DNA of 64,000 nt, from assembly GCF_050624435.1 (NCBI RefSeq), contig NC_134530.1, positions 143,384,721 to 143,448,720 on the forward strand, in the 5' to 3' direction. Of the stretch, positions 23,016 to 33,554 are shown piece by piece. The first letter of the stretch is position 1; every line of letters begins with the position of its first letter. The notes beneath the pieces are model-generated. The model searched no databases, was not told the origin of the DNA, and saw only the letters and a program-made list of their open reading frames with translations. The position numbers and the translations under genes were made by a program. Origin of the DNA: Tenrec ecaudatus. Its lineage: Eukaryota; Chordata; Mammalia; Afrosoricida; Tenrecidae.

Positions 23016-23279
23016 GGCAGAAAGTACACCAGCGATGTGGCCAAGCTTTACTCCATCAACATCACCAACGCCATGGATGGGGTGGCCTCCTACTGCCGCC
23101 CCTGCGCCCTGGAAGCTTCGGACACAGGCTCCTCCTGCACCTCTTGCCCAGCCGGCTACTATATTGATCGAGGCTCTGGAGCCTGCCGTTCCTGCCCCTC
23201 AGATACCATCCTGAAAGCCCACCAGCCGTACGGCATCCAGGCCTGCACGGCCTGTGGTCCAGGGACGAAGAGCAACAAG
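23016..23279 (+). CDS. ELAPOR1: ELAPOR1 coding exon k (residues 562-649)
   Basis: The largest visible exon, 88 codons, phase 0-0, between 'ctgtctccag' and the donor 'gtgcca'. It reads [18 protein letters not shown], then [31 protein letters not shown] and [12 protein letters not shown]. Four CxxC modules in a row and an NIT sequon mark the second cysteine-rich domain. The donor gtgcca is a weak match to consensus. Confidence 0.94.
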
Positions 23280-24019
23280 GTGCCAGTTTTCTGCCAGGCT
23301 TTCTCACACACACCCCCATTGGATCTCCTCTGAGGGTGCCAGGTCCTAGGGTGGGGTCCTTGGGGGCTCCCCATGGCATGCCCCCTCACCTGCCCATCCA
23401 TGGAGGGAAAGGTGGTTGCTGTAGGAGTTGCCTTCCAGGGTCCAGACCTCCAGTCCTTGCCAAGGTAAGGGAGATGTGTGACCATCTATCTGCTCAGGGG
23501 TCTGAAGGGAAGGAAGAGCGGGATCCGGGGCTGGAACGCCACTTAGTCCCATGCAGCCTGTTATCATGGGGATGTCCCCTCTCTTCTTTGGGAAGTCGGC
23601 CCCACCTGTGCTGGGACAGACATGAATGGGTGGATCTTGCTCTTCCCCACCCCAGTGGTTTCTCCACTGTCCAGTATGAAGACCCCTCGGTAACGTGGGA
23701 AGGCAGTACTGCCGCCCCAAGGACTCTCTGCACCCAGGAGAGCCCATAGGACTGAAAGCACTCAGCGCGGAACGCTTTTGAGTGGATTTGCCTTTTACGG
23801 GTCACAACCGCATGGAGGCACATTTGCAAGCTACCGTTGACACAGTCTGCAAATGACATGTGTTTGGTTCTGCTGCACGGTAGATATGATCATTCTGCAG
23901 ACGCTGGGACCTCTTTCAGCACGCACGCGGGCTTTAGCCACAGCATGACTTCCCTGGAGCGCCCTCTGCTGTTCCGAGAGGGTGGGACAGTGGAGTAAGG
24001 CTGCCGATGAAGCCAAACC

Positions 24020-24205
24020 TGTACTCACTGCCTCCATCTGGAGCTGATGCCAATCACGGCGGTCCCACAGGACTGAGTAGAACTATCCCGGTGCATTTCT
24101 GAGACTGTAGCTCTTAAGGAGAGTAGATAAGCCCATCTTTCTCCCTCAGAGTGGCTGGTGATTTTGAACTTCTGTCCTTGCAGTTAGCAGTCCAACTTAG
24201 ACCTT
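24020..24205 (-). repeat. AfroSINE
   Basis: Antisense copy: 'gcatttctgagactgtagct', 'ggctggtgattttgaacttc' and 'gcagttagcagtccaac'. Confidence 0.85.
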
Positions 24206-24427
24206 AAAACAGAGCTAGAAATGGAACTGGGGGAATCAAGCGGCCCTTGAAGTTCAGCTTGCTACAGAGAGCCTGAGAGAGAGGAAGCCATACTCATTCT
24301 AAATGTGGGCAGTAGTGGGCTCGGGGTGGCAGTGAGGGCTTTCCCCTTCTGTTCTGCTGTCCTGGGCACCTTTCCTATCTTAGTACCGCACTGTCTTCAG
24401 CTTGAAAGTCAGAAGAGCTGTTTTGCA

Positions 24428-24480
24428 TCCTGAGTTGTTTGCTGCCATTGAATTGGCTCCAACTCATAGCAACAAGAGAG
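24428..24480 (-). repeat. AfroSINE 3'-tail fragment
   Basis: Only the tail is present: 'tgctgccattgaattggctc' then 'caactcatagcaacaa'. Confidence 0.6.
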
Positions 24481-25074
24481 AGAAAAGTGTTACCCAATTC
24501 TCCTCCCTTGTCGCCAGCCTGGGTGTGCTCTGGGCGTTGTTGCAGCGCAGTGTTCTGGCAGCCCACTGCCTTCTAGCCCAGGGGCCGGACTCCCGGCGCT
24601 GTGTCAGACGGGGTTCTGTTCTGATTCCAGGAGTTGGCACTGGTTGCTCTCAGGAAGCAGAGTGCCAGGCCTTTCGTAGTCTGGAAGCCCCTTTAAACCA
24701 TGGGTGGCCCTGCTGGTGCCAGAGTTCCCCCATCACAGCCACATGCAAGCAACCACGGACAGATGAGTGGCGGTCCACAGCCCAGGCACTCTATGTGCCC
24801 AGTGGCACCAAGACCAACTTTGACTGCACTGCTACCAGAATATACTAGGTTTGGGTTTGTACATCAGGTACATCCAATAATTGAATGACAAACCATATAA
24901 ATCTCCCTGACCCCTGATTGACTTCTTCAGTCCCACTCCACCCACCCACCACCCACCCCTCGGTCCTTACTTCCCTTTGGGCTGGGCCAGGCTGGGGAGC
25001 ATGACTGATTCTGTCCACTGCAGCCCCTCGGGGGTCCAGTGGCCAGCTGGCTGACCAGAGCCTTCTGCCCGCAG

Positions 25075-25248
25075 ATCCACTCTCTGTGCTTCAACGACTG
25101 CTCCTTCTCCACCAGCTTCGCGGGCAGGATGTTGGACTACAACTTCTCAGCTTTGGCACACCCTGTCTCCCTCTCTGGGGGACCCAGCTTCACCTCCAAG
25201 GGCTTGAAATACTTCCATCACTTCACCCTGAGTCTCTGCGGGAACCAG
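25075..25248 (+). CDS. ELAPOR1: ELAPOR1 coding exon l (residues 650-707)
   Basis: Acceptor 'ctgcccgcag', donor 'gtaaga'. 58 codons, phase 0-0: starts [15 protein letters not shown], contains YNFSALAHP (an N-glycosylation sequon) and ends FTLSLCGNQ. This is where the MRH-like (mannose-6-phosphate-receptor homology) region begins, as judged from family architecture. Confidence 0.95.
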
Positions 25249-25364
25249 GTAAGAGGTGCGAGGGTTGGCGCCGTGAGAAAGGGCACGGCTTGAAAGGCAC
25301 TGCTAGGACAGAAAGACTTTGGGCAGCGTGGGCATTGGGAGGTCAAAAGGTTTCGTACTTTTTT

Positions 25365-25500
25365 CCCATTTTATTGAGAGCTCTTACAGATAACAATCCA
25401 TAGTTCAATTAGATCAAGCATGCTTGTACAGTTGTTGCCACCATCAGTTTCAACACATTTTCTTTCTTCTTGAACTCTGATATCAGCTTCCTTTTATGTT
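25365..25500 (-). repeat. Older variant of the LINE-type 3' end, antisense
   Basis: 'cattttattgagagctctta', 'acaatccatagttcaatta' and 'cattttctttcttcttgaac' parallel the high-copy family but differ consistently. The same variant recurs at 51665, so it is an older subfamily. Confidence 0.7.
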
Positions 25501-25859
25501 GATGATGATCATATATTTTAGATGATGGTCATGTTCCCTGAAATGAAATCATTTGGATTACAAACATTTAGGAATCTTTCATGTAAATAATTTTTTATTT
25601 TTCCTTTATTGTATTTTCCACAAATAGTGGGCTTCCATGTAAACATCAAATATATAAATATATAACACACATAGGTCATATGTGAGGGGCTTTCTCCTTT
25701 TGGAAAAACATGGTTGGTGTACACATTATTTGCATCCATATTCCTTCACACTGGGGAAGGTTTTTTAATTTGGTTTTGTTTTCCTCCCCCTTAAAAGCAG
25801 TCTTTGGCAATCATGGCGCTTGTTTGCCCAAGGCTAAATAAAGAGTTTGAAGTTCACCT

Positions 25860-26035
25860 ACAAGGAGCCCTAGTGGCAGAGGGTGCTCCTGGGAGTTCAC
25901 CAGCTGCTCCTGGGGAGAAACACAAGGCTTTCTACTCTCATAATGAGTTACCATCTTGGAAACCCACAGAGGCAATTCTACTGTGTTCTATAGGGTCCCT
26001 GTCAGAATCAGAATCGACTCAATGGTAGTGAGTGA
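25860..26035 (+). repeat. AfroSINE
   Basis: Forward copy: 'ggagccctagtggcagagg', 'cttggaaacccacagaggc' and 'cagaatcgactcaatggtag'. The head-proximal part has a small deletion. Confidence 0.88.
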
Positions 26036-26237
26036 GGAATTCACCTACATATTCTTTGAAAAGTCGCTTGAAAGGCTTTATTAAGACAGTGAGTTGGTAT
26101 ACAGAAGGGGTTGGAAAGGGGATTACTACAGATGCAGTTAGGTTAAATTTAACACCTTCCCATCTGACCTCCCTTGTGATCAATTCTAATTTGTTCTCTT
26201 TCTGATGGAGGTTTTGTTTTTTATTTCCATTCAAAAA

Positions 26238-26905
26238 TAACATCTTTCTTTTATTTTATTGGGGGCTCTTACATTTCTTATCACAATCCATCCATCCATC
26301 CATTGTGTCAAGCACATTTGTAAATTTGTTGCAATCGCTTCTCAGCCTTTTGGCTAAGATCAAGTGTACATTTGTTGCCATCATCATTCTCAAAAGCATT
26401 TTCTTTCTACTTGAGCCCTTGGTATCGGCTCCTCATTTTCCCCCTCCCTCATGAACCCTTGATAATTTATAAATCATTATTTGTCATGTCTTACACTGAT
26501 CTATGTCTCCTTTGACCCACTTTTTGGTTGTCCATCCCCCAGGGAGGGGGTTAAATGTAGATCATTGTGATCTGTTTCCCGTTCTCCCTCCACCCTCCCC
26601 TTCCCCTCCTGGTATGCTACTCTCATTATTGGTCCTGGATTCCTGTGTTTCCAGTTCTTATCTGTAACAGTGCACGCTCTAATCTAGCTGGATTTGTGAG
26701 GTAGAACTGGGTCATGATAGTGAGGGGGCGGGGAGAAAGAACTAGGAGAAAGTTGTTGTTGCACCCTGACTGGCTGGTCTCTTCCTTGTGACCCTTCTGA
26801 AAGGGGATGTCCAATTGTCTACAGATGGGCTTTGGGCACAGCTCCGCACTCCCCTCATTCACAATATGATTTTTTGTTCCTGGTCTTTGATGCCTGATGC
26901 CCCCG
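26238..26905 (-). repeat. LINE-type 3'-end repeat, antisense, carrying a U2 insertion
   Basis: Begins 'ttttattttattgggggctc' and 'atcacaatccatccatcc' and runs to 'gtctttgatgcctgatgccc'. The consensus is interrupted at 26334-26368 by a U2 snRNA 5' fragment; without that insert and the duplicated flank it follows the other copies. Confidence 0.88.
26334..26368 (+). pseudogene. 3'-truncated U2 snRNA fragment (first 35 nt)
   Basis: 'atcgcttctcagccttttgg' followed by 'ctaagatcaagtgta' matches the start of U2 snRNA from nucleotide 1, with one G-to-A change at position 11. Imperfect direct repeats flank it: aaatttgttgc (26322-26332) and acatttgttgc (26368-26378), 10 of 11 identical. It starts exactly at U2 nucleotide 1 and stops abruptly, which fits a retrotransposed 3'-truncated snRNA pseudogene and not a functional gene. 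Confidence 0.88.
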
Positions 26906-27037
26906 ATGGAGGTTTTCTTTCATCTATTTTACTTTGTTATTGTTAGTTTTTGTTTTTATTCTTTTAAAATGTTTTTCTGTATGTGGATACCAGAAGAGGT
27001 AGATCTATTGAGACAGTCACTGGCTTACTGGTTCCTT

Positions 27038-27182
27038 GGGGTATGACAAGGGAGGTTGGGGATAAACGGGGAGTTAATAATGACAAGTACAATTGTGGTG
27101 ATTATATAACTCTTTCTTGATGTGATGGAACTATTGGAATATCTGATATGTGAATTATATGCCAGTGAAACTGTTAATAATA
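27038..27182 (+). repeat. L1 3'-end relic
   Basis: 'caattgtggtgattatataa', 'gatgtgatggaactattgg' and 'gtgaattatatgccagtgaa' match the L1 3'-terminal pattern. An AT-rich simple run follows (27183-27222). Confidence 0.65.
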
Positions 27183-27384
27183 TATAATATATATTAAAAT
27201 ACATACATATATATATATATATAAAAGCAACAACAAGACAAAAACTAAAAGAAGACAAGGTGGCAATATAACAAACCATCGATCGTTTCGTGACGCTGCA
27301 AATACTTTGGATCCAAGAAATGGAATGGGCTCTGCTGCCCTGGACTAGATTACAAAACAAGCCGCAACTAGCAGTTGAGACGTT

Positions 27385-27780
27385 AGGTTCAAACTTAAAA
27401 ACTAAGAGTCCCCAGGCTCAGCTGCTAACTGAAAGGCTGCAGGGGTCCTCAGACGTTTTAAACAGGGGCCAGTTCACTGTCCCTCAGACCCGTTGGAGGG
27501 CCGGACTATAGTTAAAAAAAACTATGAACAAATTCCTATGCACACTGCACATCTTATTTTGAAGTAAAATAAACAAAAGGGGGAAAACACAGGGGGGAGG
27601 GCACCTGTGGCCTGCGGGGCTGTAGTTTGAAAGCCCCTGTTAGAGTTTTGAATCTGCCCAGAGGCACTTCAGAAGAAAAGTCCCACAACTATTTCCCCAA
27701 AAACCAGCCCCTGATAACCCGAGCAAAAGTGGCAGTTGGCTCCCAGTTACACTGGCCCTCCAGCACTGGGAATTGACTCG
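27385..27780 (+). repeat. AfroSINE split by a SPIN element
   Basis: The head 'gagtccccaggctcagctgc' and 'taactgaaaggctg' lies left of a hAT insertion; 'ttagagttttgaatctgccc' and the tail 'gggaattgactcgcccac' lie right of it. The SINE was therefore present before the SPIN insertion at 27440-27639. Confidence 0.75.
27440..27639. mobile_element. SPIN-type non-autonomous hAT element
   Basis: Starts 'caggggtcctcagacg' and ends 'gtagtttgaaagcccctg', imperfect inverted ends. Interior strings such as 'ccagttcactgtccctcaga' and 'gaacaaattcctatgcacac' match SPIN closely. A short G-rich patch near 27589-27600 is decayed. No convincing 8-bp duplication remains. Confidence 0.85.
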
Positions 27781-28084
27781 CCCACAACTGGCTTGTGTTT
27801 GGGGGTTTTCAAGTGTTTAGTGCAAGATGCTGGGGTGGTGGCCAGTCCTGAACACCACGCAGCTTCTGCCTGTCTTCTGCAGCATGCAAAGAAACACGTA
27901 TGTTTATTCAGAGAATGTGGCAAGAAATTAACTAAATGTCGCCGCACATATTTTGGACATGTCGTCAGGAGAGACAGGGCTGGCAGGGTTTTGTTCCATT
28001 GAGCATCTGGACACTCAGTAGGGCGTGGGAATCGACCCTCCGGCACCTAACCACAGGACCGCAACATGGAAAACCTGAGAGCAC

Positions 28085-28300
28085 TCACTGCCTGTGGCGC
28101 GGGGAAGAGCACTGGCAGTACTGGGGGCTGCAGCTGGAACTGCCAGCCCAGGTCAGCAGTTCAAACCCACCCACCAGCGGAGAGATGCGGCTGTCTGCTC
28201 CCATAAGGGTTACAGTCTAAGGCGCCCACAGGGGCCGTTCTCCTCTGTCCTACAGGGTCGCCATGAGTCAACACCGACCCGGTGGCAGTGGGCGTGGCAT
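28085..28300 (+). repeat. AfroSINE
   Basis: Forward copy: 'aggtcagcagttcaaaccca', 'agggttacagtctaaggcgc', 'gtcgccatgagtcaacaccg' and 'acccggtggcagtggg'. Confidence 0.88.
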
Positions 28301-28458
28301 GGGTGCTGCGCGTGTTTAGAAGCCACTTGGGAGGCTAACAGGAACTCTCCGAATGTCAGTCAGCCTGACCCGGGAAACGAACGTGTCTTTAGCAAGCCCT
28401 GCTAGAGACAGTGGTGGCGACTGGAGGAACGTAGAGATGTGGGGCTGGGGAGGCTGTG

Positions 28459-28461
<3 letters not shown>

Positions 28462-28507
<46 letters not shown>
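28462..28507. repeat. (CT)n microsatellite
   Basis: About 23 uninterrupted CT units in an ELAPOR1 intron, sense strand. Confidence 0.97.
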
Positions 28508-28510
<3 letters not shown>

Positions 28511-28734
28511 GTCTCACTGTCTTTGCTCCTTCACTCTTTTCAGTTTGAAAATTAAAATAACTTTTACTCTAGTGTGAAGGTCTCCTGTTCGCATGCTGTA
28601 TTTACCTACTCCCCACAGTCTGGGGACAGTGGGGGGGGGGGGAAGGAAAGGCCAGCTTTCACCGCGCACATAGCTCCATCTGTAATGAAATGTCTGACAC
28701 TGGAAAAGTGAGGTTCTAAATTCTTCGTTGTTGC

Positions 28735-29330
28735 TGAAGGGCTGCTAACAGCCAGGTCAGCGGTTCGAAAACCACCAGCCGCTCATGGACTTTGTGATCC
28801 TTTCATACAGTTCCTCATGTTGCGGGGACCACCCCCAACCATTCCATTGTTTTCATTGCTACTTCGTAACTGTAACTTTGCTACTGTTAATAATCATCAT
28901 GTAAATAGCTGATATGCAAGATGTATTTTCATTGTTACAAATTGAACATAATTAAAGCATAGTGATTAATCACAAAAACATATGTTTTTGTGAAATATAT
29001 TGTGAAGTATTTACTTCTAATTACAAATAAATGAAATTTTGTTTTGAAGCATGGCGTCGTAGGTGGGCATATCTGCATGTGGGCGGACCCGCCTGGAGAC
29101 AGAGGAGCCGTGTCTCGGTTCCTGAGACCATTGGAAATATGTGTTGTCCGATGGCCTTGGCGACCCCTGTGAAAGGGTCATTGGACCCCAAAGGGGTTGA
29201 GACCTACCGGTTGAGAACTGCTGCTGTAAAGAGTTACAGTCTCAGAAACCCACAGGGGCAATTCTACTGTGTCTTACCAGGTCTCCGGGCACCAGCAGTG
29301 ACTCGATGGCAGTGTGTGAGTGAGTCCTTG
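28735..29330 (+). repeat. AfroSINE split by an OC1-type hAT
   Basis: SINE head 'gggctgctaacagccaggtc' and 'agcggttcgaaaaccaccag' lie at 28738-28785. The core resumes after the hAT with 'gtaaagagttacagtctcag' and ends near 'cagcagtgactcgatggcag'. Confidence 0.8.
28792..29224 (+). mobile_element. OC1 (OposCharlie1)-type hAT element, long copy
   Basis: About 430 bp: 'atacagttcctcatgttgcg', 'gttttcattgctacttcgta', 'acataattaaagcatagtga' and 'ttaatcacaaaaacat', then 'gcgacccctgtgaaaggg' and the right end 'ggttgagaactgctg'. I recognise this as the non-autonomous OC1/OposCharlie1 hAT type. The left inverted repeat is eroded. It is longer than the two internally deleted copies in SARS1. Confidence 0.82.
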
Positions 29331-29570
29331 TTGTTAGCTGCCACTGAGTCAGCACCCCCAGCCTCCCCCCCCCCAATAAGGTCACACCATCCAGTCCATA
29401 GGGTCTTCACTGGCTGAGTTTTCGAGAGCAGATCTGGAAGCTCCGCTGAAGCCTATTCCACTTACTGGCCCGCAGGCGGCTGGCTGGTGGCTGAGTAGGA
29501 AGTACTCTGGTTGGAATTGAGCCTGGGCCCCATCAGGGAAGACGAGAACCCCACCAGTCATCCACCACTG
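29325..29570 (-). repeat. Possible old AfroSINE-related element
   Basis: 'ttagctgccactgagtcagc', 'ccatccagtccatagggtct' and 'ggctggctggtggctgag' keep the antisense SINE order, but the similarity is weak. Confidence 0.4.
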
Positions 29571-30274
29571 CCCCTGCCAAATGCTTAGCCCACTTGATTT
29601 GCGATGCCCGACCAATGTGCTCATCCGAGCAGACCAAGCGATACGCTAGTGCTCCTGAAACGTGACGTTCTTGATGGACAAGTATTTCCTCTCCCATGGG
29701 AGCTCCAGGAAGAGGGAGTCTCGAGTCCCAGCTCGTCCTCCAGAGCTCTGCACAGTGAGGGGAGTAAACGCAGGGGGAGAAGTCAGCATCCTTTCAGTAC
29801 ACGCATCTCTCTTTGTGTAATGGAGTTGGTTCTGACTGTCCAAAGTTGGTCAGGAGGACTGCCTTTAACACCTGGAGGTCACTGTATGACACCCTGAGTG
29901 GAGACACCGGGCGAGGGGCCCAACTAAGCCACGCCAGATGCTGAAACAAACACCGCTCTTCTCTCAGAGCAGTGACCTGCCTGAAAAACCATATGTGGGC
30001 ATCAAGGAAGAACCCTGAATTTGCCACCAGCTCACATTGGGCTCCCAGAGAAATCCAAAAGAAACAAAAAGCCCGGGAGCCCTTGCAAAAGTTCCGGAAG
30101 CCTGCTTTTCAGCTTTTAAAATTGTTTTTAATCTGTCTTGTCATGAGATCTGGGCTGAATCCTTCCACTGCAGCCTGCCATCGGAAAGCGGAACTTTGAT
30201 GTGGGAAAAGCCCCCTTTCCCCTTTGCGAGCTCTCCGGGGATGACCCTTTGACGCCCCCCCTCTACTCAAACAG

Positions 30275-30455
30275 GGTAAAAAGATGTCTGTCTGCACGGA
30301 CAACGTCACTGACCTCCGGATCCCTGACGGCGACGCAGAGCTCTCCAAGGCCATCACCGCCTACGTCTGCCAGGTGGTCATCATCCCCCCCGAGGTGACG
30401 GGCTACAAGGCCGGGGTGTCCTCACAGCCCGTCAGCCTCGCCGACCGCCTCATTG
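30275..30455 (+). CDS. ELAPOR1: ELAPOR1 coding exon m (residues 708-767)
   Basis: Acceptor 'ctcaaacag', donor 'gtaatt'. Encodes [18 protein letters not shown] through SLADRLI and one base of glycine, with an NVT sequon and the conserved [19 protein letters not shown] core. It belongs to the MRH-like region. Confidence 0.95.
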
Positions 30456-30751
30456 GTAATTAGCCAGTGCCCCACCTTCTTTGAGGCTACGTGTGCATGT
30501 GTGTGTGTGTGTCACGTGGAGATGGGAGACACATGGCCCCAGATGAGGGGCGCAGTCTCCTGAACTGTGGCTTCTGTTCCACTCGGGGTGACAAGCGCCC
30601 CTGTGCCCTCTGACGTCCGGACACCTCATGGGCCACCTGAGGAAGGGAGGTGGGAAGTGGGGTTGGATGTTGACAGGGATTGGAAGACTCAGTGGTTGCC
30701 GGCTCAGGTAAGCAGCGAGAACTAACGAGGGGCGCTGGTTTGATTCGGCAG

Positions 30752-30848
30752 GGGTGACAACCGGCACGAGTCTGGACGGAATCAGCTCCCCGGCTGACCT
30801 CTTCCCACCGGAGCCCGTGGGCATACCGGATGTGATCTTCTTTTACAG
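30752..30848 (+). CDS. ELAPOR1: ELAPOR1 coding exon n (residues 768-799)
   Basis: Acceptor 'gattcggcag', donor 'gtgaag'. Completes glycine and encodes VTTGTSLDGISSPADLFP through PDVIFFY plus two bases of arginine. The central TGTSLDGISS section looks among the least conserved of the gene. Confidence 0.93.
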
Positions 30849-31227
30849 GTGAAGCTGAGAGGCGAGCCCAATCGAAACCGCACGCTCCCCTACAATTTTG
30901 GTCACACCCACCCTCTCTGGCCACCTACACAGCAAGCCAGAGCGTGTCTAGCAGTGATAGCTAAAAGCTGGACACTCCCTGACCCCAGCTTCGGGCGGGC
31001 GAGGGAGGGATCCTGGGTGGTCTGTGGCGGCCTTCCTTCCAGCCTCTGAAGACTCCTGGCTGCTCGGGTGTGGGTGGTGCCCCTCCTAGACTGTGTCTCC
31101 CCACGGCTGCTCCCTCCAACGATCAACAAGTCCCCGTGGCCCCAGGGAGGGAATTGCTCCGGGTGGATTTTTCCGCCTAGTGGCTTCCCAGTCACCCAGC
31201 TGCGGGTCTCTCTCCTACCCCCTGCAG

Positions 31228-31329
31228 GTCCAACGACGTGACCCAGTCCTGCAGTTCTGGGAGGTCAACCACCGTCCGCATCAGATGCAACCCACTGAAA
31301 CCCGCTCCTGGAAGCCTGTCGCTGCCCCC
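31228..31329 (+). CDS. ELAPOR1: ELAPOR1 coding exon o (residues 800-833)
   Basis: Acceptor 'ccctgcag', donor 'gtaaga'. Encodes [33 protein letters not shown] and two bases of proline. The run of C before the donor leaves only this GT in phase with the next exon. Confidence 0.92.
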
Positions 31330-32527
31330 GTAAGACAGAGACAGAGAGTGACCATGAGCGTAAAGGCTCCCTTCCTGGGACTCATTTCATCCCAGGACCT
31401 TGCAATGACTGAAACAGAAGGAAGGAGAAACCCATTTGGGATCCATGGGTAGCTAGGCTCTTGCGGGCACACTCCTGAGACCTCACACCTGCCCAAGCCA
31501 TGATGGCGGCACCTGTGGGGGAGGGCTGTTGTCCCAGATGTTTGCCTGAGAGCCTTCCCTCCAGGGCCCTCTGTAGAGGATGCGGGAAGGCGGGGTCACC
31601 AGGGGACACTCTCTGGGGTTCCCTGGCGGCGCCTGGGATCGAGGGTCAGAAGCATGGGGCCAGATGGCTCAGGGACACGGGATTTTACTGAGCGTCTCCT
31701 TCGGCTGCGCCCTCCTGGAATTAAAGGGTATAGCTTGCTGTGTTGGAATGACCCTGGAATCAGAAAGAACTGGCCCAGAATTCCAGCTTTGCCAACTGCT
31801 GAGCTGGATGACCCGAGGCTGCTCAACGTCTGGAGTTGTGGTGGCCTCGCCTGTACCCCAGGAAGAGCATTCTCCCCGCTGCTCTGCAGCGCAGTGATCG
31901 TAGTGACGGTCCGCTAAGAGCCAGATGTGAAGCCCCTCGTGGTCCATCTCTGAGCTGTGTCCTCCTCGGGTGTCCTTTTCCTGATCCGCTGGCTGGGATT
32001 GTGGGATTAGTCAAAAGGCTGGGAGAGTGGTGGTTGCTGGGCGTCTCTCCACAATTAAAAGATCCAATTCTGGGTTTACACCCGAGGCACCACGTCAAGA
32101 ATTCTTGCCCCTCTTTGACCCCAGACTCCCTGCCCTGGTCAACATCTTGAGAGACCACTGTCGTACGGAAGACCATTTGGGGAAACTGCTTCCCAACAAG
32201 GGAAGGGGTTGGGGTGGCAGTGGGTGGGGAGCAAAGCCAAAGTTCAAAATGTTGTCCCCCGTTCTTAATGTTTTCCTCATCACCAGTGACAACCATAACA
32301 GATACCCATGACCTGAAGTTCACTTCCAAATCCCACCTCCCATTAGACCTCATTCCATGTCAGCAGAGAATAGGGGTGGGGCGGGGCCTGCACACCCCTG
32401 GGCATCAGAGTAAGCAGAGAGGGCAGTCTGTGGTGGGGGAGAGGGCACATCGGGCAAGCTGAGGAGGCAAGGCTCCAACCGCCTCTTCCCTGCCAGGCGT
32501 ACTGAGGCCCCCTTTCTGTTTTGCTAG
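31330..32527. other. ELAPOR1 intron, 1.2 kb
   Basis: No interspersed repeat, RNA gene or coding exon was recognised; it appears to be unique intronic sequence. Confidence 0.65.
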
Positions 32528-32654
32528 CTTGTGCTCAGACGGGACCTGTGATGGCTGTAACTTCCACTTCCTGTGGGAGAGCATGGCGGCGTGCCCCCTC
32601 TGCGCCCCCACGGACTACCATGCCATCGTCAGCAGCTGTGTGGCTGGGATCCAG
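32528..32654 (+). CDS. ELAPOR1: ELAPOR1 coding exon p (residues 834-876)
   Basis: Acceptor 'ttttgctag', donor 'gtagat'. Completes proline and encodes [18 protein letters not shown], then [16 protein letters not shown] and VAGIQ. Six cysteines in 42 residues close the luminal domain. The junction reads PLCSDG, whereas I recall GTCSDG in human; the cysteine is kept. Confidence 0.94.
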
Positions 32655-32737
32655 GTAGATGTCTCCCTGATGGCGGTCTTGCTGAGCACCGCCGCCCCAA
32701 AGGTGGAGAGTGAGCTGTCTTTGGGTTTCTCCCGCAG

Positions 32738-32916
32738 AAGACGACCTACGTGTGGCGTGAGCCGAAGCTGTGCTCGGGCGGCATCTCCCTGCCTGAGCAG
32801 AAAGTCACCATCTGCAAAACTATCGATTTCTGGCTGAAAGTAGGCATCTCTGCAGGGACCTGTACCGCCATCCTGCTCATCGCCCTCACCTGCTACTTCT
32901 GGAAAAAGAACCAAAA
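32738..32916 (+). CDS. ELAPOR1: ELAPOR1 coding exon q (residues 877-935, membrane segment)
   Basis: Acceptor 'ttctcccgcag', donor 'gtacgt'. Starts [19 protein letters not shown] hydrophobic segment from [10 protein letters not shown] to [10 protein letters not shown] (about residues 907-931) is followed by the basic stop-transfer KKNQ, giving a type I topology. The intron before it is only 83 bp. Confidence 0.96.
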
Positions 32917-33554
32917 GTACGTGGTGGGGTGTTGCTGTTTGGAGCTGGGCGCAGTTAAATGGCAGAGCCGGGGAGAGAAACAAACCCAAACCCACTGCCC
33001 TCGGGTCATGGCAGCTCACAGCAAGCCTGTGGGGCACAGTAGGACAGCCCGTGGCTTGCAAGGCTGTCACCTAAACGGGCAAACCACCACATCTTACTCC
33101 CGAGGGAGGGGGACATCCAAGAGCGGACATTTTGGGGCCTTTTCTCTGGAGTTGGCCGTGGGCTCTCCCCTGGGCACATGTCCACTGTGTGCACCAGTTG
33201 TCCGGTGCCCCTACCCTGCAGCAGTGGGTGAAGAGCTGTTCGCAAAAGAAAAGCCATGGACACCAATCATTTGCTGCTGTCGTTAACAGAAAACACTGAT
33301 TTTGTCATTGCACCATTTCTAGTTAGCTTTGATACCACAGAAGCCTGGGGGGCAGCCGGGGTAGGGGGTGCTGCTGAACCGTTTGCCAGCGTTCCTTTGC
33401 TCTACCCCAGCCCCAAGATCCCTTTGCTGTGCCTCCTTCAGGCTGGTTCCTGACTCCTCTGGGCATGGGACTGTTCACAGGCCAGCCTCCCTGCCCTGCT
33501 GCTCCTGGCTCCCACCTTCTATCTAGTGCCCTCTCTTTCCCGCGTGTCTCCTAG
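32917..33554. other. ELAPOR1 intron, 0.6 kb
   Basis: No repeat or RNA feature was recognised. Confidence 0.65.

Larger units (their letters stand above)
23280..25074. other. ELAPOR1 intron, 1.8 kb
   Basis: An antisense AfroSINE at 24020-24205 and an AfroSINE fragment at 24428-24480 are the only repeats recognised. The remaining sequence is unassigned. Confidence 0.7.
25249..30274. other. ELAPOR1 intron, 5.0 kb, repeat-rich
   Basis: Contains antisense LINE-type copies (25365-25500 and 26238-26905, the second with a U2 snRNA fragment), AfroSINEs at 25860-26035 and 28085-28300, an AfroSINE split by SPIN (27385-27780) and another split by OC1 (28735-29330), an L1 3'-end relic (27038-27182) and a (CT)n run at 28462-28507. 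From 29570 to 30274 I see no feature. Confidence 0.8.

Noticed and set aside
26281-26302. TCCA-repeat tracts as separate microsatellites
   Set aside because: Short tetranucleotide runs belong to the LINE-type 3'-end consensus and vary among copies; they are not independent features.
26334-26368. U2 snRNA gene
   Set aside because: Only the first 35 nt are present, with no Sm site, no 3' stem-loops and no snRNA promoter elements; it is a retro-inserted fragment.
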